DNA from: Streptomyces chromofuscus
GTDB taxonomy: Bacteria; Actinomycetota; Actinomycetes; Streptomycetales; Streptomycetaceae
Length of the DNA: 64,000 bases
Direction: 5' to 3'
NCBI RefSeq assembly: GCF_015160875.1
Contig: NZ_CP063374.1
Span: 3,038,001-3,102,000, forward strand
Program-made: the position numbers and the translations under genes
Part shown: positions 9,777-18,532 of the stretch, in pieces
Layout of the letters: the number at the start of each line of letters is the position of its first letter
How positions within the stretch are numbered: position 1 is the first letter of the stretch
The notes under the pieces: model-generated
What the model was told of the DNA's origin: nothing
The model's database searches: none
What the model saw: the letters and a program-made list of their open reading frames with translations, nothing else

Positions 9777-10147
9777 CTACGTGGCCCGGCGGGTCACCGT
9801 GAAGTGGTCGACCTCCTCGCCCGTCTCGGCGATCCCCCGCACCTTCAGCGTGGCCGGCCGTCCCTTGGGCGCGGGGTGCACGTCGACGCGCAGGAACGAG
9901 TAGTCGAGGCAGCGCACCCGCGACCACTCCACGGTCTCGTCCCGCTTCCCGCCCTCGACGCACACGAACGAGGTCACGCCGTGACGTACACCACGCCGTC
10001 GGTCTCCGGGTACGCCGTGCCGCCGATCGGCAGCCGCTGGCGACCTGCCCCGCCTTGATGACGTCGGTGCGCTCGTGGACGCGGTTGTGCCCGTTGATCA
10101 CCAGGTCGACGGTGTACTTCTCGAACAGCGGCACCCACTCCGAAGCA
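9777..10147 (-). pseudogene. Decayed metallophosphoesterase (3' end only)
   Basis: Three consecutive minus-strand segments in three frames join into the C-terminal part of a calcineurin-like/purple-acid-type phosphoesterase: VDLVINGHNRVHERT (10045-10147), then GGTAYPETDGVVYVTA (about 9970-10035), then a 66-residue tail ending at 9777. The NGHN-x-H-E motif is a metal-binding signature of the family. The 5' two thirds of the gene are missing and at least two frameshifts separate the pieces. Remnant status is clear; the original substrate cannot be told. Confidence 0.8.
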
Positions 10148-10157
10148 CCCCCGCATA

Positions 10158-10179
10158 CCCTGCCCGAAATCGGGCAGGG
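10158..10179. terminator. Hairpin at the pseudogene break
   Basis: CCCTGCCCG and CGGGCAGGG form a perfect 9-bp stem with a 4-base AAAT loop. It sits between the phosphoesterase remnant and the small gene that follows, and may be a terminator left from a lost neighbour or an attenuator for the small gene. Confidence 0.5.
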
Positions 10180-10218
10180 ATGTTGCGAAAGCGCCGCCGG
10201 TACCCCAGGATCTACCGG

Positions 10219-10476
10219 GTGCACGACGAACTCGTAGATCATCTGACGCGCTCCACGGCCCTCAACCGGGGCGAGGCGCTGCGCGTGATCCAGGACGTGC
10301 TCGCCTACTTCGACGAGACGACCGAGGAGTTCGTCCGTCGCCGCCACCGCGAGCTCCAGGCCCAGGGCCTGGTGAACGCGACGATCTTCGAGCAGATCGC
10401 GGCGGACCTGACCTACCGGGCGGTGGCACCACCCGAGCTCACGCTCAGGCAGCTGCGCCGCATCGTCTACGGCTGA
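10219..10476 (+). CDS. Small conserved hypothetical protein
   Basis: 85 residues from the GTG at 10219 (AGGA about 8 bases upstream), or 98 from an in-frame ATG at 10180. It is mostly helical and charged: it opens HDELVDHLTR, has VIQDVLAYFDETTEEFVRRR in the middle and ends LRQLRRIVYG. I recognise it only as a conserved small actinobacterial protein of unknown role. It lies 13 bp upstream of glmS and could share its transcript. No signal peptide, membrane segment or metal site is visible. Confidence 0.65.
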   Translation: MHDELVDHLTRSTALNRGEALRVIQDVLAYFDETTEEFVRRRHRELQAQGLVNATIFEQIAADLTYRAVAPPELTLRQLRRIVYG

Positions 10477-10489
10477 GGAATACATATAT

Positions 10490-12307
10490 ATGTGCGGAAT
10501 CGTCGGATACATCGGCAAGCGCGACGTCGCCCCGCTGCTCCTGGAAGGCCTGCAGCGCCTGGAGTACCGCGGCTACGACTCGGCCGGCATCGTGGTCACC
10601 TCCCCCAAGGCCGCCGGCCTGAAGACGGTCAAGGCCAAGGGCCGGGTGCGTGACCTCGAGGCCAAGGTCCCGGCGCGCTTCAAGGGCACCACCGGCATCG
10701 CCCACACCCGCTGGGCCACCCATGGCGCCCCGTCCGACGTCAATGCCCACCCGCACCTCGACGCCGAGGGCAAGGTCGCCGTAGTCCACAACGGCATCAT
10801 CGACAACGCCTCCGACCTGCGCCGCAAACTGGAGGCGGACGGCGTCGAGTTCCTCTCCGAGACCGACACCGAGGTCCTCGTCCACCTGATCGCGCGCTCG
10901 CAGGCCGAGAAGCTGGAGGACAAGGTCCGCGAGACGCTGCGCCAGATCGAGGGCACCTACGGCATCGCGGTGCTGCACGCCGACTTCCCCGACCGGATCG
11001 TCGTCGCCCGCAACGGCTCCCCGGTCGTCCTCGGCGTAGGCGAGAAGGAGATGTTCGTCGCCTCGGACATCGCCGCGCTGGTCACCCACACCCGGCAGAT
11101 CGTCACCCTCGACGACGGCGAGATGGCCACCCTCAAGGCCGACGACTTCCGCACCTACACCACCGAGGGCACCCGCACCACGTCCGAGCCGACCACCGTC
11201 GAGTGGGAGGCCGCCTCCTACGACATGGGCGTCCACGACACCTACATGCACAAGGAGATCCACGAGCAGGCCGAGGCCGTGGACCGCGTCCTGCGCGGCC
11301 GGATCGACGACCGCTTCTCCACCGTGCACCTGGGCGGCCTGAACCTCGACGCCCGCGAGGCGCGCCGGATCCGCCGCGTGAAGATCCTCGGCTGCGGCAC
11401 CTCGTACCACGCGGGCCAGATCGGCGCCCAGATGATCGAGGAACTGGCCCGCATCCCCGCCGACGCCGAGCCCGCCTCCGAGTTCCGCTACCGCAACGCG
11501 GTCGTCGACCCCGACACCCTGTACATCGCGGTCTCCCAGTCCGGTGAGACCTACGACGTCCTCGCGGCCGTGCAGGAGCTGAAGCGCAAGGGCGCCCGGG
11601 TGCTGGGCATCGTGAACGTCGTCGGCTCGGCGATCGCCCGCGAGGCCGACGGCGGCATCTACGTGCACGCCGGCCCCGAGGTCTGCGTGGTCTCCACGAA
11701 GTGCTTCACCAACACCTGCGTGGCCTTCGCGCTGCTCGCCCTGCACCTCGGCCGCACCCGCGACCTCTCGGTCCGCGACGGCAAGCGGATCATCGAGGGC
11801 CTGCGCAAGCTGCCCACGCAGATCGCGGAGATCATGAAGCAGGAGGAGGAGATCGAGGAGCTGGCCAAGGCGTACGCCGACGCGCGCTCGATGCTCTTCA
11901 TCGGACGCGTCCGCGGCTACCCGGTCGCCCGCGAGGCCTCCCTCAAGCTCAAGGAGGTCTCCTACATCCACGCCGAGGCCTACCCCGCCTCCGAGCTGAA
12001 GCACGGCCCCCTGGCCCTGATCGAGCCCGCCCTGCCGACCGTCGCCATCGTCCCCGACGACGACCTGCTGGAGAAGAACCGCGCCGCGATGGAGGAGATC
12101 AAGGCCCGCAGCGGCAAGATCCTCGCGGTGGCGCACCAGGAGCAGGAGAAGGCGGACCAGACGATCGTGGTGCCGAAGAACGAGGACGAGCTGGACCCGA
12201 TCCTGATGGGCATCCCGCTCCAACTCCTCGCCTACCACACGGCGCTGGCCCTCGGCCGGGACATCGACAAGCCCCGCAACCTCGCCAAGTCGGTGACGGT
12301 GGAGTAG
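10490..12307 (+). CDS. glmS: Glucosamine-6-phosphate synthase (glutamine-fructose-6-phosphate aminotransferase)
   Basis: 605 residues. It makes GlcN-6-P from fructose-6-P and glutamine, the first step to UDP-GlcNAc and cell-wall precursors. The class II glutaminase domain starts at once (MCGIVGYIG, with the N-terminal Cys2 as nucleophile after Met removal; RWATHG near 74). Two SIS sugar-isomerase domains follow (SQSGETYDV near 350; SELKHGPLALIEP near 500), and the C-terminus ends KSVTVE as in the family. AGGAAT precedes the ATG by about 8 bases. In S. coelicolor the syntenic copy is the second of two glmS genes. It lies close to the hexosaminidase, so amino-sugar release and synthesis sit together. 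Confidence 0.94.
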   Translation: MCGIVGYIGKRDVAPLLLEGLQRLEYRGYDSAGIVVTSPKAAGLKTVKAKGRVRDLEAKVPARFKGTTGIAHTRWATHGAPSDVNAHPHLDAEGKVAVVHNGIIDNASDLRRKLEADGVEFLSETDTEVLVHLIARSQAEKLEDKVRETLRQIEGTYGIAVLHADFPDRIVVARNGSPVVLGVGEKEMFVASDIAALVTHTRQIVTLDDGEMATLKADDFRTYTTEGTRTTSEPTTVEWEAASYDMGVHDTYMHKEIHEQAEAVDRVLRGRIDDRFSTVHLGGLNLDAREARRIRRVKILGCGTSYHAGQIGAQMIEELARIPADAEPASEFRYRNAVVDPDTLYIAVSQSGETYDVLAAVQELKRKGARVLGIVNVVGSAIAREADGGIYVHAGPEVCVVSTKCFTNTCVAFALLALHLGRTRDLSVRDGKRIIEGLRKLPTQIAEIMKQEEEIEELAKAYADARSMLFIGRVRGYPVAREASLKLKEVSYIHAEAYPASELKHGPLALIEPALPTVAIVPDDDLLEKNRAAMEEIKARSGKILAVAHQEQEKADQTIVVPKNEDELDPILMGIPLQLLAYHTALALGRDIDKPRNLAKSVTVE

Positions 12308-12326
12308 GGCCCCGCCCCCACAAGAG

Positions 12327-12368
12327 GACGGACCCCCACGTGTCGCCACCAGACACAGGGGGTCCGTC
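12327..12368. terminator. Bipartite hairpin terminator after glmS
   Basis: An outer perfect 11-bp stem (12327-12337 with 12358-12368) encloses a second small GTGTC/GACAC stem. It lies 20 bp after the glmS stop, between glmS and a convergent gene, and can serve both strands. Confidence 0.85.
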
Positions 12369-12408
12369 TCATGTGCCGGGAAGCCGCCCAACTCCCCGGC
12401 CCGCGCCG

Positions 12409-12966
12409 CTAACCGGCGGCCGTCACCCCCCGGCCCGCGGCGCGTCGCGGAAGTGCCGTCGGCCAGTGCGCCAGCGCCGCGGTCGCCGTGTACCAGGCCA
12501 CCGCCCCGGAGGCGACGGCGAACCAGCCACCCGCCTTGCCCAGGGCCCCGCTGTCGGCGAACTGCCCGATGGCGAGCAGCAGCAGGGCGACGAAGAACAG
12601 CCCGTACATGGCCTGCCCGAGCGTGTCGCCCCCGGCGAGCGTGAGGGAGAGGACGACCAGGGCGAACAGCAGCAGGAACAGCCCCGCGGCGTTGGCGGAG
12701 ACGTCGGGCGAGACCGCCCACGTGAACCAGAGCGCGCCGAGCGCGGCGAACGCGGTCCCCGTCCCGGCGTCGCCCTCCCGGAACGCGAGCAGTCCGGCGA
12801 CGAACAGCGCTACGCCGCCTACGTAGTGAGCCAGTGTCACGGCGTCCGCCGCCGTCACTCCGTCGATGAGCCCGGTGTACCCGAGGCCGACGGCCAGCAG
12901 GGTCACACCGAGTGCGAGTCGGCCGACGATCGTGGTGGTGCTTCCCGCAGAGACGACGTTGTCCAC
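12409..12966 (-). CDS. GPR1/FUN34/YaaH-family transporter (acetate/succinate-type)
   Basis: 185 residues with about six hydrophobic segments, beginning near residues 18-35, 45-62, 70-86, 92-110, 117-133 and 140-160. The pattern and length fit the AceTr family (SatP/YaaH), which moves acetate or succinate with protons across the cytoplasmic membrane, or signals ammonia/acetate status in fungi. The family's usual NPAPLGL signature near the N-terminus is not obvious, so the branch is divergent. The GTG at 12966 has GGGAG about 8 bases upstream. It faces glmS convergently. Confidence 0.7.
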   Translation of the reverse strand: MDNVVSAGSTTTIVGRLALGVTLLAVGLGYTGLIDGVTAADAVTLAHYVGGVALFVAGLLAFREGDAGTGTAFAALGALWFTWAVSPDVSANAAGLFLLLFALVVLSLTLAGGDTLGQAMYGLFFVALLLLAIGQFADSGALGKAGGWFAVASGAVAWYTATAALAHWPTALPRRAAGRGVTAAG

Positions 12967-13011
12967 GGCGGGCTCCCTTCATGCCTGTGCAGTTGTGCGG
13001 TGACCGATATA

Positions 13012-13028
13012 TGCCCTTCACAAGGGCA
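13012..13028. promoter_or_regulatory. Short inverted repeat upstream of the YaaH-family gene
   Basis: TGCCCTT and AAGGGCA flank a 3-base CAC centre. The repeat lies 46 bp upstream of the transporter start and downstream of the stress-protein gene, so it may be an operator of the former or a weak terminator of the latter. Confidence 0.35.
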
Positions 13029-13116
13029 CAAACACATCTACGCGCGAGGAGATTCGGTCTGCGCACAAAGGGAGTCGGCCCTGCCCACGGTGCATCTCAC
13101 CTGGGCCAACGGGGAG

Positions 13117-13644
13117 TTACGGAATCACAACGACCGGGCGCTTGGCGCGCTTGGCGAGGCGCCCCGCGACCGAGCCGAAAATGCGCCCCACGATGCCGTG
13201 CGTGGAGCCGACGACGATGGCGTCCGCCTCGTACTCCCGCCCGACCTCTTCGAGTTCGTGGCAGATGTCGCCGCCGCGCTCGACCAGGATCCAGGGCACC
13301 TCGGTCAGGTAGTCCGCGCAGGCCAGCTCCAGACCGAGGACCTCGGTGCGGTGGTCCGGCACGTCGACGAAAACGGGCGGCTCGCACCCGGCCCACACGG
13401 TGGTGGGCAGCCGGTTGGCCACATGGACGATGATCAGGCCCGAGCCGGAACGCTGGGCCATCCCGATCGCGTACGCCAGGGCACGCTCACTGGAGGTCGA
13501 GCCGTCGAAGCCGACGACGACGCCGTGCTTGAAGGCGGGGTCGCACGCGTGGCGTGGCTCTTCCGCCGCCCGGGGATCGGCCGCCGTCGGGTCGGCGACC
13601 GGCCGCTTGCGGTCCGCTGGTTCGAAGAATTCGTGACCGGCCAT
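13117..13644 (-). CDS. Universal stress protein (UspA family)
   Basis: 175 residues: a charged N-terminal extension of about 50 residues, then one Usp domain (VVVGFDGSTSSERAL near 55-70). The C-terminal ATP-binding signature G-x2-G-x9-G-S is seen in GSTHGIVGRIFGSVAGRLA near 145-163, so it is the ATP-binding class. The ATG at 13644 fits the start typical of Streptomyces homologues; the frame is open upstream but without support. The role is stress adaptation by inference from the family. Its upstream 200 bp hold no other gene. Confidence 0.85.
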   Translation of the reverse strand: MAGHEFFEPADRKRPVADPTAADPRAAEEPRHACDPAFKHGVVVGFDGSTSSERALAYAIGMAQRSGSGLIIVHVANRLPTTVWAGCEPPVFVDVPDHRTEVLGLELACADYLTEVPWILVERGGDICHELEEVGREYEADAIVVGSTHGIVGRIFGSVAGRLAKRAKRPVVVIP

Positions 13645-13956
13645 GGCTGTCTCGGCGTTGTGATCCTTGATCGGGTGGGACGACAGTGTGCGGCGGAGCT
13701 GTGTCCGGGAATCATCTTCCCAACCCCATACCCCCAAGGGTACGGCGGCACGCCTCCTTAGCCCAGATCCCGCTCACGTCGGCGGCGGGTTCCAGGGAGC
13801 ATGCACGAGGGGGCGCCCGTAACGCAATGGTTGCTGCCACGTACAGGCGGTTCGCACAGGATTCACTTGCGCCGCCGGCCCACCCGTGACCCGGCAGTGA
13901 CCGACCGGTCCGGCAGGCGTTGATCACCGTGAACCGCCACCCCAGGGAGCCACGCG

Positions 13957-14289
13957 ATGCCCGCACCCCGCCCGAACCCCGAGACGCGTCCCGGGACCGC
14001 GTCCGGTCCGGACGCGGTGACCGACGTGGTGCGCTGGGCCGCCTTCTGCTGCCTCCTCGTCCCGGTGATCCTGCTGTGGTGCGGCAGCTCCCTGGCGGGC
14101 GCCACGGGCACCGCCGTCGGCCTCGCGGCCGTCACCGCGGTCTGCCGGGCGCTGCTGCGCGGGTCCGAGCGCGGCGCCGCCCGGCTGCGGGCCGCGGAGG
14201 GCGCTCCGCACCGGGGCCGGCATCAGCGGAGCGGTTCGGGGGCACACAGGGGTGGGCGGCGCCCGGGCGGACATACACCGGTCGGCTGA
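13957..14289 (+). CDS. Small membrane protein, unknown function
   Basis: 110 residues with a Pro-rich start, one or two hydrophobic segments (about 24-46 and 48-65) and a long, basic Arg/Gly/His-rich C-terminus that ends GGHTPVG. A good ribosome site (CAGGGAG) lies 9 bases before the ATG. I do not recognise a family. It stands alone between the stress-protein gene and the adpA leader and is transcribed towards adpA. Confidence 0.6.
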   Translation: MPAPRPNPETRPGTASGPDAVTDVVRWAAFCCLLVPVILLWCGSSLAGATGTAVGLAAVTAVCRALLRGSERGAARLRAAEGAPHRGRHQRSGSGAHRGGRRPGGHTPVG

Positions 14290-14666
14290 CCGGTTTCCGC
14301 GCACGCACCCGTATCTTTTCAGCCAACTTCTGATGTGCGTGCATCAGCGCCTCCTGACACCCCCCAACCCCCGTTCGACCTGCACGGAAAGGGCCTCAGA
14401 GGGCTCGCGCACCCTACGTGGATTGGCCACTGCCACGAGGCGCACTTCCCTGCGCGGCCCGCTGGTGCAACGCTTCGTGATCGAATGCTTCACGCCAAGT
14501 TGCCAAGTCGACAATGTGCCGGGTGGCGAACTGGCCACGCCGGCACAACGCGACACAGTAGATTCGATCTTGACTGTCTACGGCGGGGGACTCGTGCAGG
14601 ACCGAGGGGAAACGTGCAGGAGCGACACAACCGAGGAGCCGCGACCACCAAGGGGGGCTTAGCAGT
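14290..14666. promoter_or_regulatory. Long leader/promoter region of adpA
   Basis: 377 bp without a gene ahead of adpA. A 10-mer at 14488-14497 (CTTCACGCCA; reverse complement TGGCGTGAAG) matches the AdpA consensus TGGCSNGWWY at 9 of 10 positions, suggesting autoregulation as known in other Streptomyces. The start point of transcription cannot be read from sequence alone. Confidence 0.5.
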
Positions 14667-15911
14667 ATGAGCCACGACTCCACTGCCGCGCCGGACGCCG
14701 CGGCCCGGAAACTGTCCGGGCGCCGCCGTAAGGAGATCGTCGCGGTGCTGCTGTTCAGCGGCGGCCCCATCTTCGAGAGTTCCATACCGCTGTCGGTGTT
14801 CGGGATCGACCGCCAGGACGCCGGCGTACCGCGCTACCGACTGCTGGTGTGCGCGGGTGAGGAAGGCCCCCTGCGGACCACAGGGGGCCTGGAACTGACC
14901 GCGCCGCACGGCCTGGAGGCGATCGCCCGCGCGGGCACGGTGGTCGTGCCCGCCTGGCGGTCGATCACCTCGCCGCCGCCGGAGGACGCGCTCGACGCGC
15001 TGCGCCGGGCGCACGAGGAGGGCGCCCGCATCGTGGGCCTGTGCACGGGGGCGTTCGTCCTCGCGGCGGCCGGCCTGCTCGACGGCCGCCCGGCCACCAC
15101 GCACTGGATGTACGCGCCGACGCTGGCGAAGCGCTACCCGTCGGTCCACGTGGACCCGCGGGAGCTGTTCGTCGACGACGGGGACGTGCTGACGTCCGCG
15201 GGCACCGCGGCCGGAATCGATCTCTGTCTGCACATCGTGCGGACGGACCACGGCAACGAGGCGGCCGGTGCGCTGGCCCGCCGATTGGTGGTCCCGCCGC
15301 GCCGCACCGGCGGGCAGGAGCGCTACCTCGATCGGTCTTTACCCGAGGAGATCGGCGCCGACCCGCTCGCCGAGGTCGTCGCCTGGGCGCTGGAGCACCT
15401 CCACGAGCAGTTCGACGTGGAGACGCTCGCGGCACGGGCGTACATGAGCCGTCGCACGTTCGACCGCCGCTTCCGCTCGCTGACGGGCAGCGCGCCCCTG
15501 CAGTGGCTGATCACCCAGCGGGTGCTCCAGGCGCAGCGCCTGCTGGAGACGTCGGACTACTCGGTGGACGAGGTGGCGGGCCGCTGCGGCTTCCGTTCGC
15601 CGGTCGCGCTGCGCGGCCACTTCCGCCGCCAGCTGGGCTCGTCCCCGGCCGCGTACCGGGCGGCGTACCGGGCGCGCCGCCCGCAGTCCGAGCGCGCGAC
15701 GGACGGCGACGGCCCGGCGAGCACGCCCGCGCCGATGACCGGCCCGCCCCCGCAGGCAGGCCCCCCGCCCGCCCCGCTGCACCCGGACGGCCCGGTGCCG
15801 ATCCAGGCCCGCCGCACGGCGAGCGCGGTCGGCTCCTCGTCGCTGCCGGGCGACCACGCCCGGGAGGCGTACGCCCGCGCGAGCCTGCCGGGGCAGCGCA
15901 GCGGAGCGTGA
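14667..15911 (+). CDS. adpA: AdpA, AraC-family developmental master regulator (TTA codon)
   Basis: 414 residues: an N-terminal DJ-1/PfpI-like (class I amidotransferase-like) dimerisation domain (about 24-195, with GLCTGAFVLAAAGLLDGR) and a C-terminal AraC DNA-binding domain with two helix-turn-helices (about 232-332; MSRRTFDRRFRSLTG and VAGRCGFRSPVALRGHFRR). A Pro/Ala-rich tail follows. AdpA controls aerial growth and antibiotic genes. Leu225 is encoded by TTA (15339-15341) in the linker just before the DNA-binding domain, so translation should depend on the bldA tRNA, as established for adpA in other Streptomyces. GGGGGG precedes the ATG at 12 bases. Confidence 0.97.
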   Translation: MSHDSTAAPDAAARKLSGRRRKEIVAVLLFSGGPIFESSIPLSVFGIDRQDAGVPRYRLLVCAGEEGPLRTTGGLELTAPHGLEAIARAGTVVVPAWRSITSPPPEDALDALRRAHEEGARIVGLCTGAFVLAAAGLLDGRPATTHWMYAPTLAKRYPSVHVDPRELFVDDGDVLTSAGTAAGIDLCLHIVRTDHGNEAAGALARRLVVPPRRTGGQERYLDRSLPEEIGADPLAEVVAWALEHLHEQFDVETLAARAYMSRRTFDRRFRSLTGSAPLQWLITQRVLQAQRLLETSDYSVDEVAGRCGFRSPVALRGHFRRQLGSSPAAYRAAYRARRPQSERATDGDGPASTPAPMTGPPPQAGPPPAPLHPDGPVPIQARRTASAVGSSSLPGDHAREAYARASLPGQRSGA

Positions 15912-15933
15912 GGGCCGGGACGTGTGACGGGGT

Positions 15934-15960
15934 CCACAGGGGGGCGACCCGCCCCTGTGG
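15934..15960 (+). terminator. Terminator after adpA
   Basis: CCACAGGGG pairs perfectly with CCCCTGTGG around a 9-base loop, 23 bp after the adpA stop. It separates adpA from orn. Confidence 0.75.
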
Positions 15961-16038
15961 GCCCCGCGACCGTCCCCGCACGGTCTCCGCACGTACGCGG
16001 CACACCTCACATGTGCATGTCGGCCGTAGGGTGGACGC

Positions 16039-16647
16039 ATGAACGATCGCATGGTGTGGATCGACTGCGAGATGACCGGCCTCTCGCTGTCCGACGACGC
16101 GCTCATCGAGGTGGCCGCCCTCGTCACCGACTCCGAGCTGAACGTGCTCGGCGAGGGTGTGGACATCGTCATCCGTCCGCCGGACCGGGCGCTGGAGACG
16201 ATGCCGGAGGTGGTGCGTCAGATGCACACGGCGTCCGGTCTGCTCGCGGAGCTGCCGAACGGCACGACCCTCGCGGACGCCGAGGAGCAGGTCCTGGCGT
16301 ACGTACGCGAGCACGTCAAGGAACCCGGCAAGGCCCCGCTGTGCGGCAACTCCGTCAGCACCGACCGCGGCTTCCTGCTGCGCGACATGCCGACCCTGGA
16401 GGACTACCTCCACTACCGGATCGTCGACGTCTCCAGCATCAAGGAGCTGGCCCGCCGCTGGTATCCACGGGCCTACTTCAACAGTCCGGAGAAGAACGGC
16501 AACCACCGGGCCCTCGCGGACATCCGCGAGTCCATCGCCGAGCTCCGCTACTACCGGGAGGCCGTCTTCGTGCCGCAGCCCGGCCCGGACTCCGACACGG
16601 CGAAGGCGATCGCCGCCAAGCACGTCCTGCCTGCTCAGCCCGCCTGA
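16039..16647 (+). CDS. orn: Oligoribonuclease (DEDDh 3'-5' exonuclease)
   Basis: 202 residues. It degrades 2-5-nt RNAs and pGpG, the last step of RNA decay and of c-di-GMP turnover. DEDDh residues are visible: Asp9 and Glu11 in WIDCEMTGL, an Asp in the TDRGFL segment, and His with Asp in [12 protein letters not shown]. Length and motif spacing are normal. adpA-orn order is conserved in Streptomyces, and orn is known to affect growth and development in S. coelicolor and S. griseus. The c-di-GMP enzyme gene cdgA lies elsewhere in this window, giving a possible functional link. The ATG at 16039 places the first catalytic Asp at the usual position. Confidence 0.96.
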   Translation: MNDRMVWIDCEMTGLSLSDDALIEVAALVTDSELNVLGEGVDIVIRPPDRALETMPEVVRQMHTASGLLAELPNGTTLADAEEQVLAYVREHVKEPGKAPLCGNSVSTDRGFLLRDMPTLEDYLHYRIVDVSSIKELARRWYPRAYFNSPEKNGNHRALADIRESIAELRYYREAVFVPQPGPDSDTAKAIAAKHVLPAQPA

Positions 16648-16755
16648 CGGAGCCCACGGGAGGGGCGCCGCGAAAGCCGTGCGCGAGCACCCCTTCGGAC
16701 CCTGTACACTTTTTCTCGGCCGGTCGGGGAAACGACAGTAGAACCACCGGTCATG

Positions 16756-16828
16756 GTGGGTGTAGCTCAGCTGGTAGAGCACCTGGTTGTGGTCCAGGAT
16801 GCCGCGGGTTCGAGTCCCGTCACTCACC
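16756..16828 (+). tRNA. tRNA-His (GTG anticodon)
   Basis: A complete cloverleaf: acceptor GTGGGTG/CACTCAC with one G-T wobble, D arm, anticodon stem CCTGG/CCAGG with loop TTGTGGT (anticodon GTG at 16789-16791), and a TTCGAGT T-loop. The base before position 1 is G and the discriminator is C, the extra G(-1):C73 pair unique to tRNA-His. CCA is not encoded. Confidence 0.97.
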
Positions 16829-16833
16829 CTTGA

Positions 16834-16875
16834 CGACTGAGGGCTGATCCCTGGACAGGGGTCAGCCCTCAGTCG
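16834..16875. terminator. Bidirectional terminator after tRNA-His
   Basis: A perfect 14-bp stem (16834-16847 with 16862-16875) starts 6 bases after the tRNA. The stop codon of the convergent small gene lies in its right arm, so it can end both transcripts. Confidence 0.88.
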
Positions 16876-17158
16876 TGCCCCACCGCACCTCCGGGTCCGG
16901 CAGGACCTTCCGGAGCTCCGCCTCGACCTCCGCGCGCGTCGTCCCCTTCTCCTTCGCGTACTCGGTCACCGTCTGCCCCAGATCGCGGTCGAGGTCGCGC
17001 CAGGCCCGCCAGGCCGTCTCGTACGTCTCGCGCTGAGGCTCGTTCCAACCGCCCTCCTGAGTCGGCGGACCGTAGGCGTCCCGGAGCTCCAGGACCCTCG
17101 TGTGCGCCTCGTCGGCGGTCCGCTGTTTCGCCAGAAGTTCCTCGAAGGTGTGTGCCAC
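16862..17158 (-). CDS. Small conserved hypothetical protein
   Basis: 98 residues, acidic and strongly helical, with many Glu/Arg/Ala and a run of Trp residues (GGWNEPQRETYETAWRAWRD). No signal peptide, membrane segment or known motif is visible. GTG start at 17158. It converges on tRNA-His and shares the hairpin that overlaps its stop. Function unknown. Confidence 0.65.
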   Translation of the reverse strand: MAHTFEELLAKQRTADEAHTRVLELRDAYGPPTQEGGWNEPQRETYETAWRAWRDLDRDLGQTVTEYAKEKGTTRAEVEAELRKVLPDPEVRWGTTEG

Positions 17159-17247
17159 GCGCGGATCTTAAGCACGACCCGAGGGGCCCGCGTCCCGACC
17201 TGGCCGTCCGCGCGGCGCCCCCTGACTCACCCGGCGCAACCCGGCCG

Positions 17248-18303
17248 CTACGACGACGCCCGCTCCACCAGCTCCGTCGCCAGCACCACCTGCCGGCGCT
17301 CCAGGCCGCGGGAGACCGCCGGGCGCCGGTCGGCGATCTCGTTGAGCAGCAGATCGATCATCCTGCGGCCCATCTCCTCGATCGGCTGGCGCACGCTGGT
17401 GAGCGGCGGATCCATGTGGCGGGCGATCGCGGAGTCGTCGTAGCCGACCAGGGCCACGTCGTCGGGGATACGACGGCCCGCCTCGCGCAGGACCTGGCGG
17501 GCGCCCGCCGCTGTCACGTCGGAGGCCGCGAAGACCGCGTCCAGGTCGGGACGGCGGGCGAGCAGCTCGGTCATCGCGCGCCGGCCGCCCTCCTCGGTGA
17601 AGTCGCCCGCCTCGATCAGCCGCTCGTCCGCCGGGTGCCCGGCGTCGCGCAGCGCCTCGCGGTAGCCGTCGATGCGCCGCTGGGCGCCGTAGACGTCGAG
17701 GCGGCCGGTGATGTGCGCTATTCGCCGGCGCCCCCGGCCGATCAGGTGTTCCACGGCGGAGCGGGCGCCGCCGTAGTTGTCCGAGTCCACCGAGGTGAGG
17801 GTCTCCCCCGCGGAGCGCGGGCCGCTGATCACCGCCGGGATCTCCAGCTGGGCCAGCAGGTCCGGCAGCGGGTCGTCCGCGTGCACCGAGACCAGCAGGA
17901 CGCCGTCCACCCGGTGCGCCGCCAGGTACTGGGCGAGCCGACGGCGCTCCCGGTCGCTGCCCGCGAAGATCAGCAGCAACTGCATCTCGGTGTCGTACAG
18001 CTCGGCTCCGACACCGCGCAGCATGTCCGAGAAGTACGGCTCCGCGAAGAACCGGGTCTCCGGCTCCGGGACGACGAGGGCGATCGCGTCCGTGCGGTTC
18101 GCGGCGAGGGCGCGGGCCGCGGTGTTCGGGACGTACCCCAGCTCGGCGACCGCCGCCTGAACCGCCGCGCGGGTCGCGTCGCTGACCCGGGGCGAGCCGT
18201 TGATCACCCGGGAGACCGTGCCCCGGCCCACGCCGGCGCGCGCGGCGACCTCCTCCAGGGTGGGCCGGCCACCGCTCCGGCCCCGCGCTCCGTGGCTTGC
18301 CAT
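17248..18303 (-). CDS. cebR: CebR, LacI-family repressor of cello-oligosaccharide uptake
   Basis: 351 residues. An N-terminal LacI helix-turn-helix (TLEEVAARAGVGRGTVSRVI, then a hinge helix with NTAARAL, about 14-65) is followed by a periplasmic-binding-like ligand domain (about 70-345). CebR represses cellobiose/cellotriose transport genes and is released by cello-oligosaccharides. It is divergent from cebEFG-bglC, and exact CebR-type palindromes lie upstream of cebE and at the bglC start. ATG at 18303. Streptomyces CebR is also known as a virulence switch in plant pathogens, which need not apply here. Confidence 0.92.
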   Translation of the reverse strand: MASHGARGRSGGRPTLEEVAARAGVGRGTVSRVINGSPRVSDATRAAVQAAVAELGYVPNTAARALAANRTDAIALVVPEPETRFFAEPYFSDMLRGVGAELYDTEMQLLLIFAGSDRERRRLAQYLAAHRVDGVLLVSVHADDPLPDLLAQLEIPAVISGPRSAGETLTSVDSDNYGGARSAVEHLIGRGRRRIAHITGRLDVYGAQRRIDGYREALRDAGHPADERLIEAGDFTEEGGRRAMTELLARRPDLDAVFAASDVTAAGARQVLREAGRRIPDDVALVGYDDSAIARHMDPPLTSVRQPIEEMGRRMIDLLLNEIADRRPAVSRGLERRQVVLATELVERASS

Positions 18304-18532
18304 GGGCTCCGCCTTCCGCCGCCGTTCATCACGCTGGGCTGGAATCTAACAGTCCCGTGTGCTGGGGTGACCCTCACCGGCCGCGACCCCGAGGGAGGCC
18401 GAAACCGCGTCCGTGCGCCGACCACAGCGGACCCGTGGGTTCCAGTTAACAGCCCGATAACTGAACACATCTCCCGCTGTCCGCTCCCTTGACACCCCCG
18501 CGGGAACCGACGACTCTTCAACACATCACTGG

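Noticed and set aside
10445..13066. An 873-codon minus-strand frame over glmS
   Set aside because: Shadow of glmS, which has full domain motifs and a good start; the antisense frame lacks any family character apart from the true YaaH-family gene in another frame.
13745..13956. Possible small gene on either strand between the stress protein and the small membrane protein
   Set aside because: Frames of 67 and 84 codons exist but have no ribosome site or recognisable motif, and their composition is mixed; no support.
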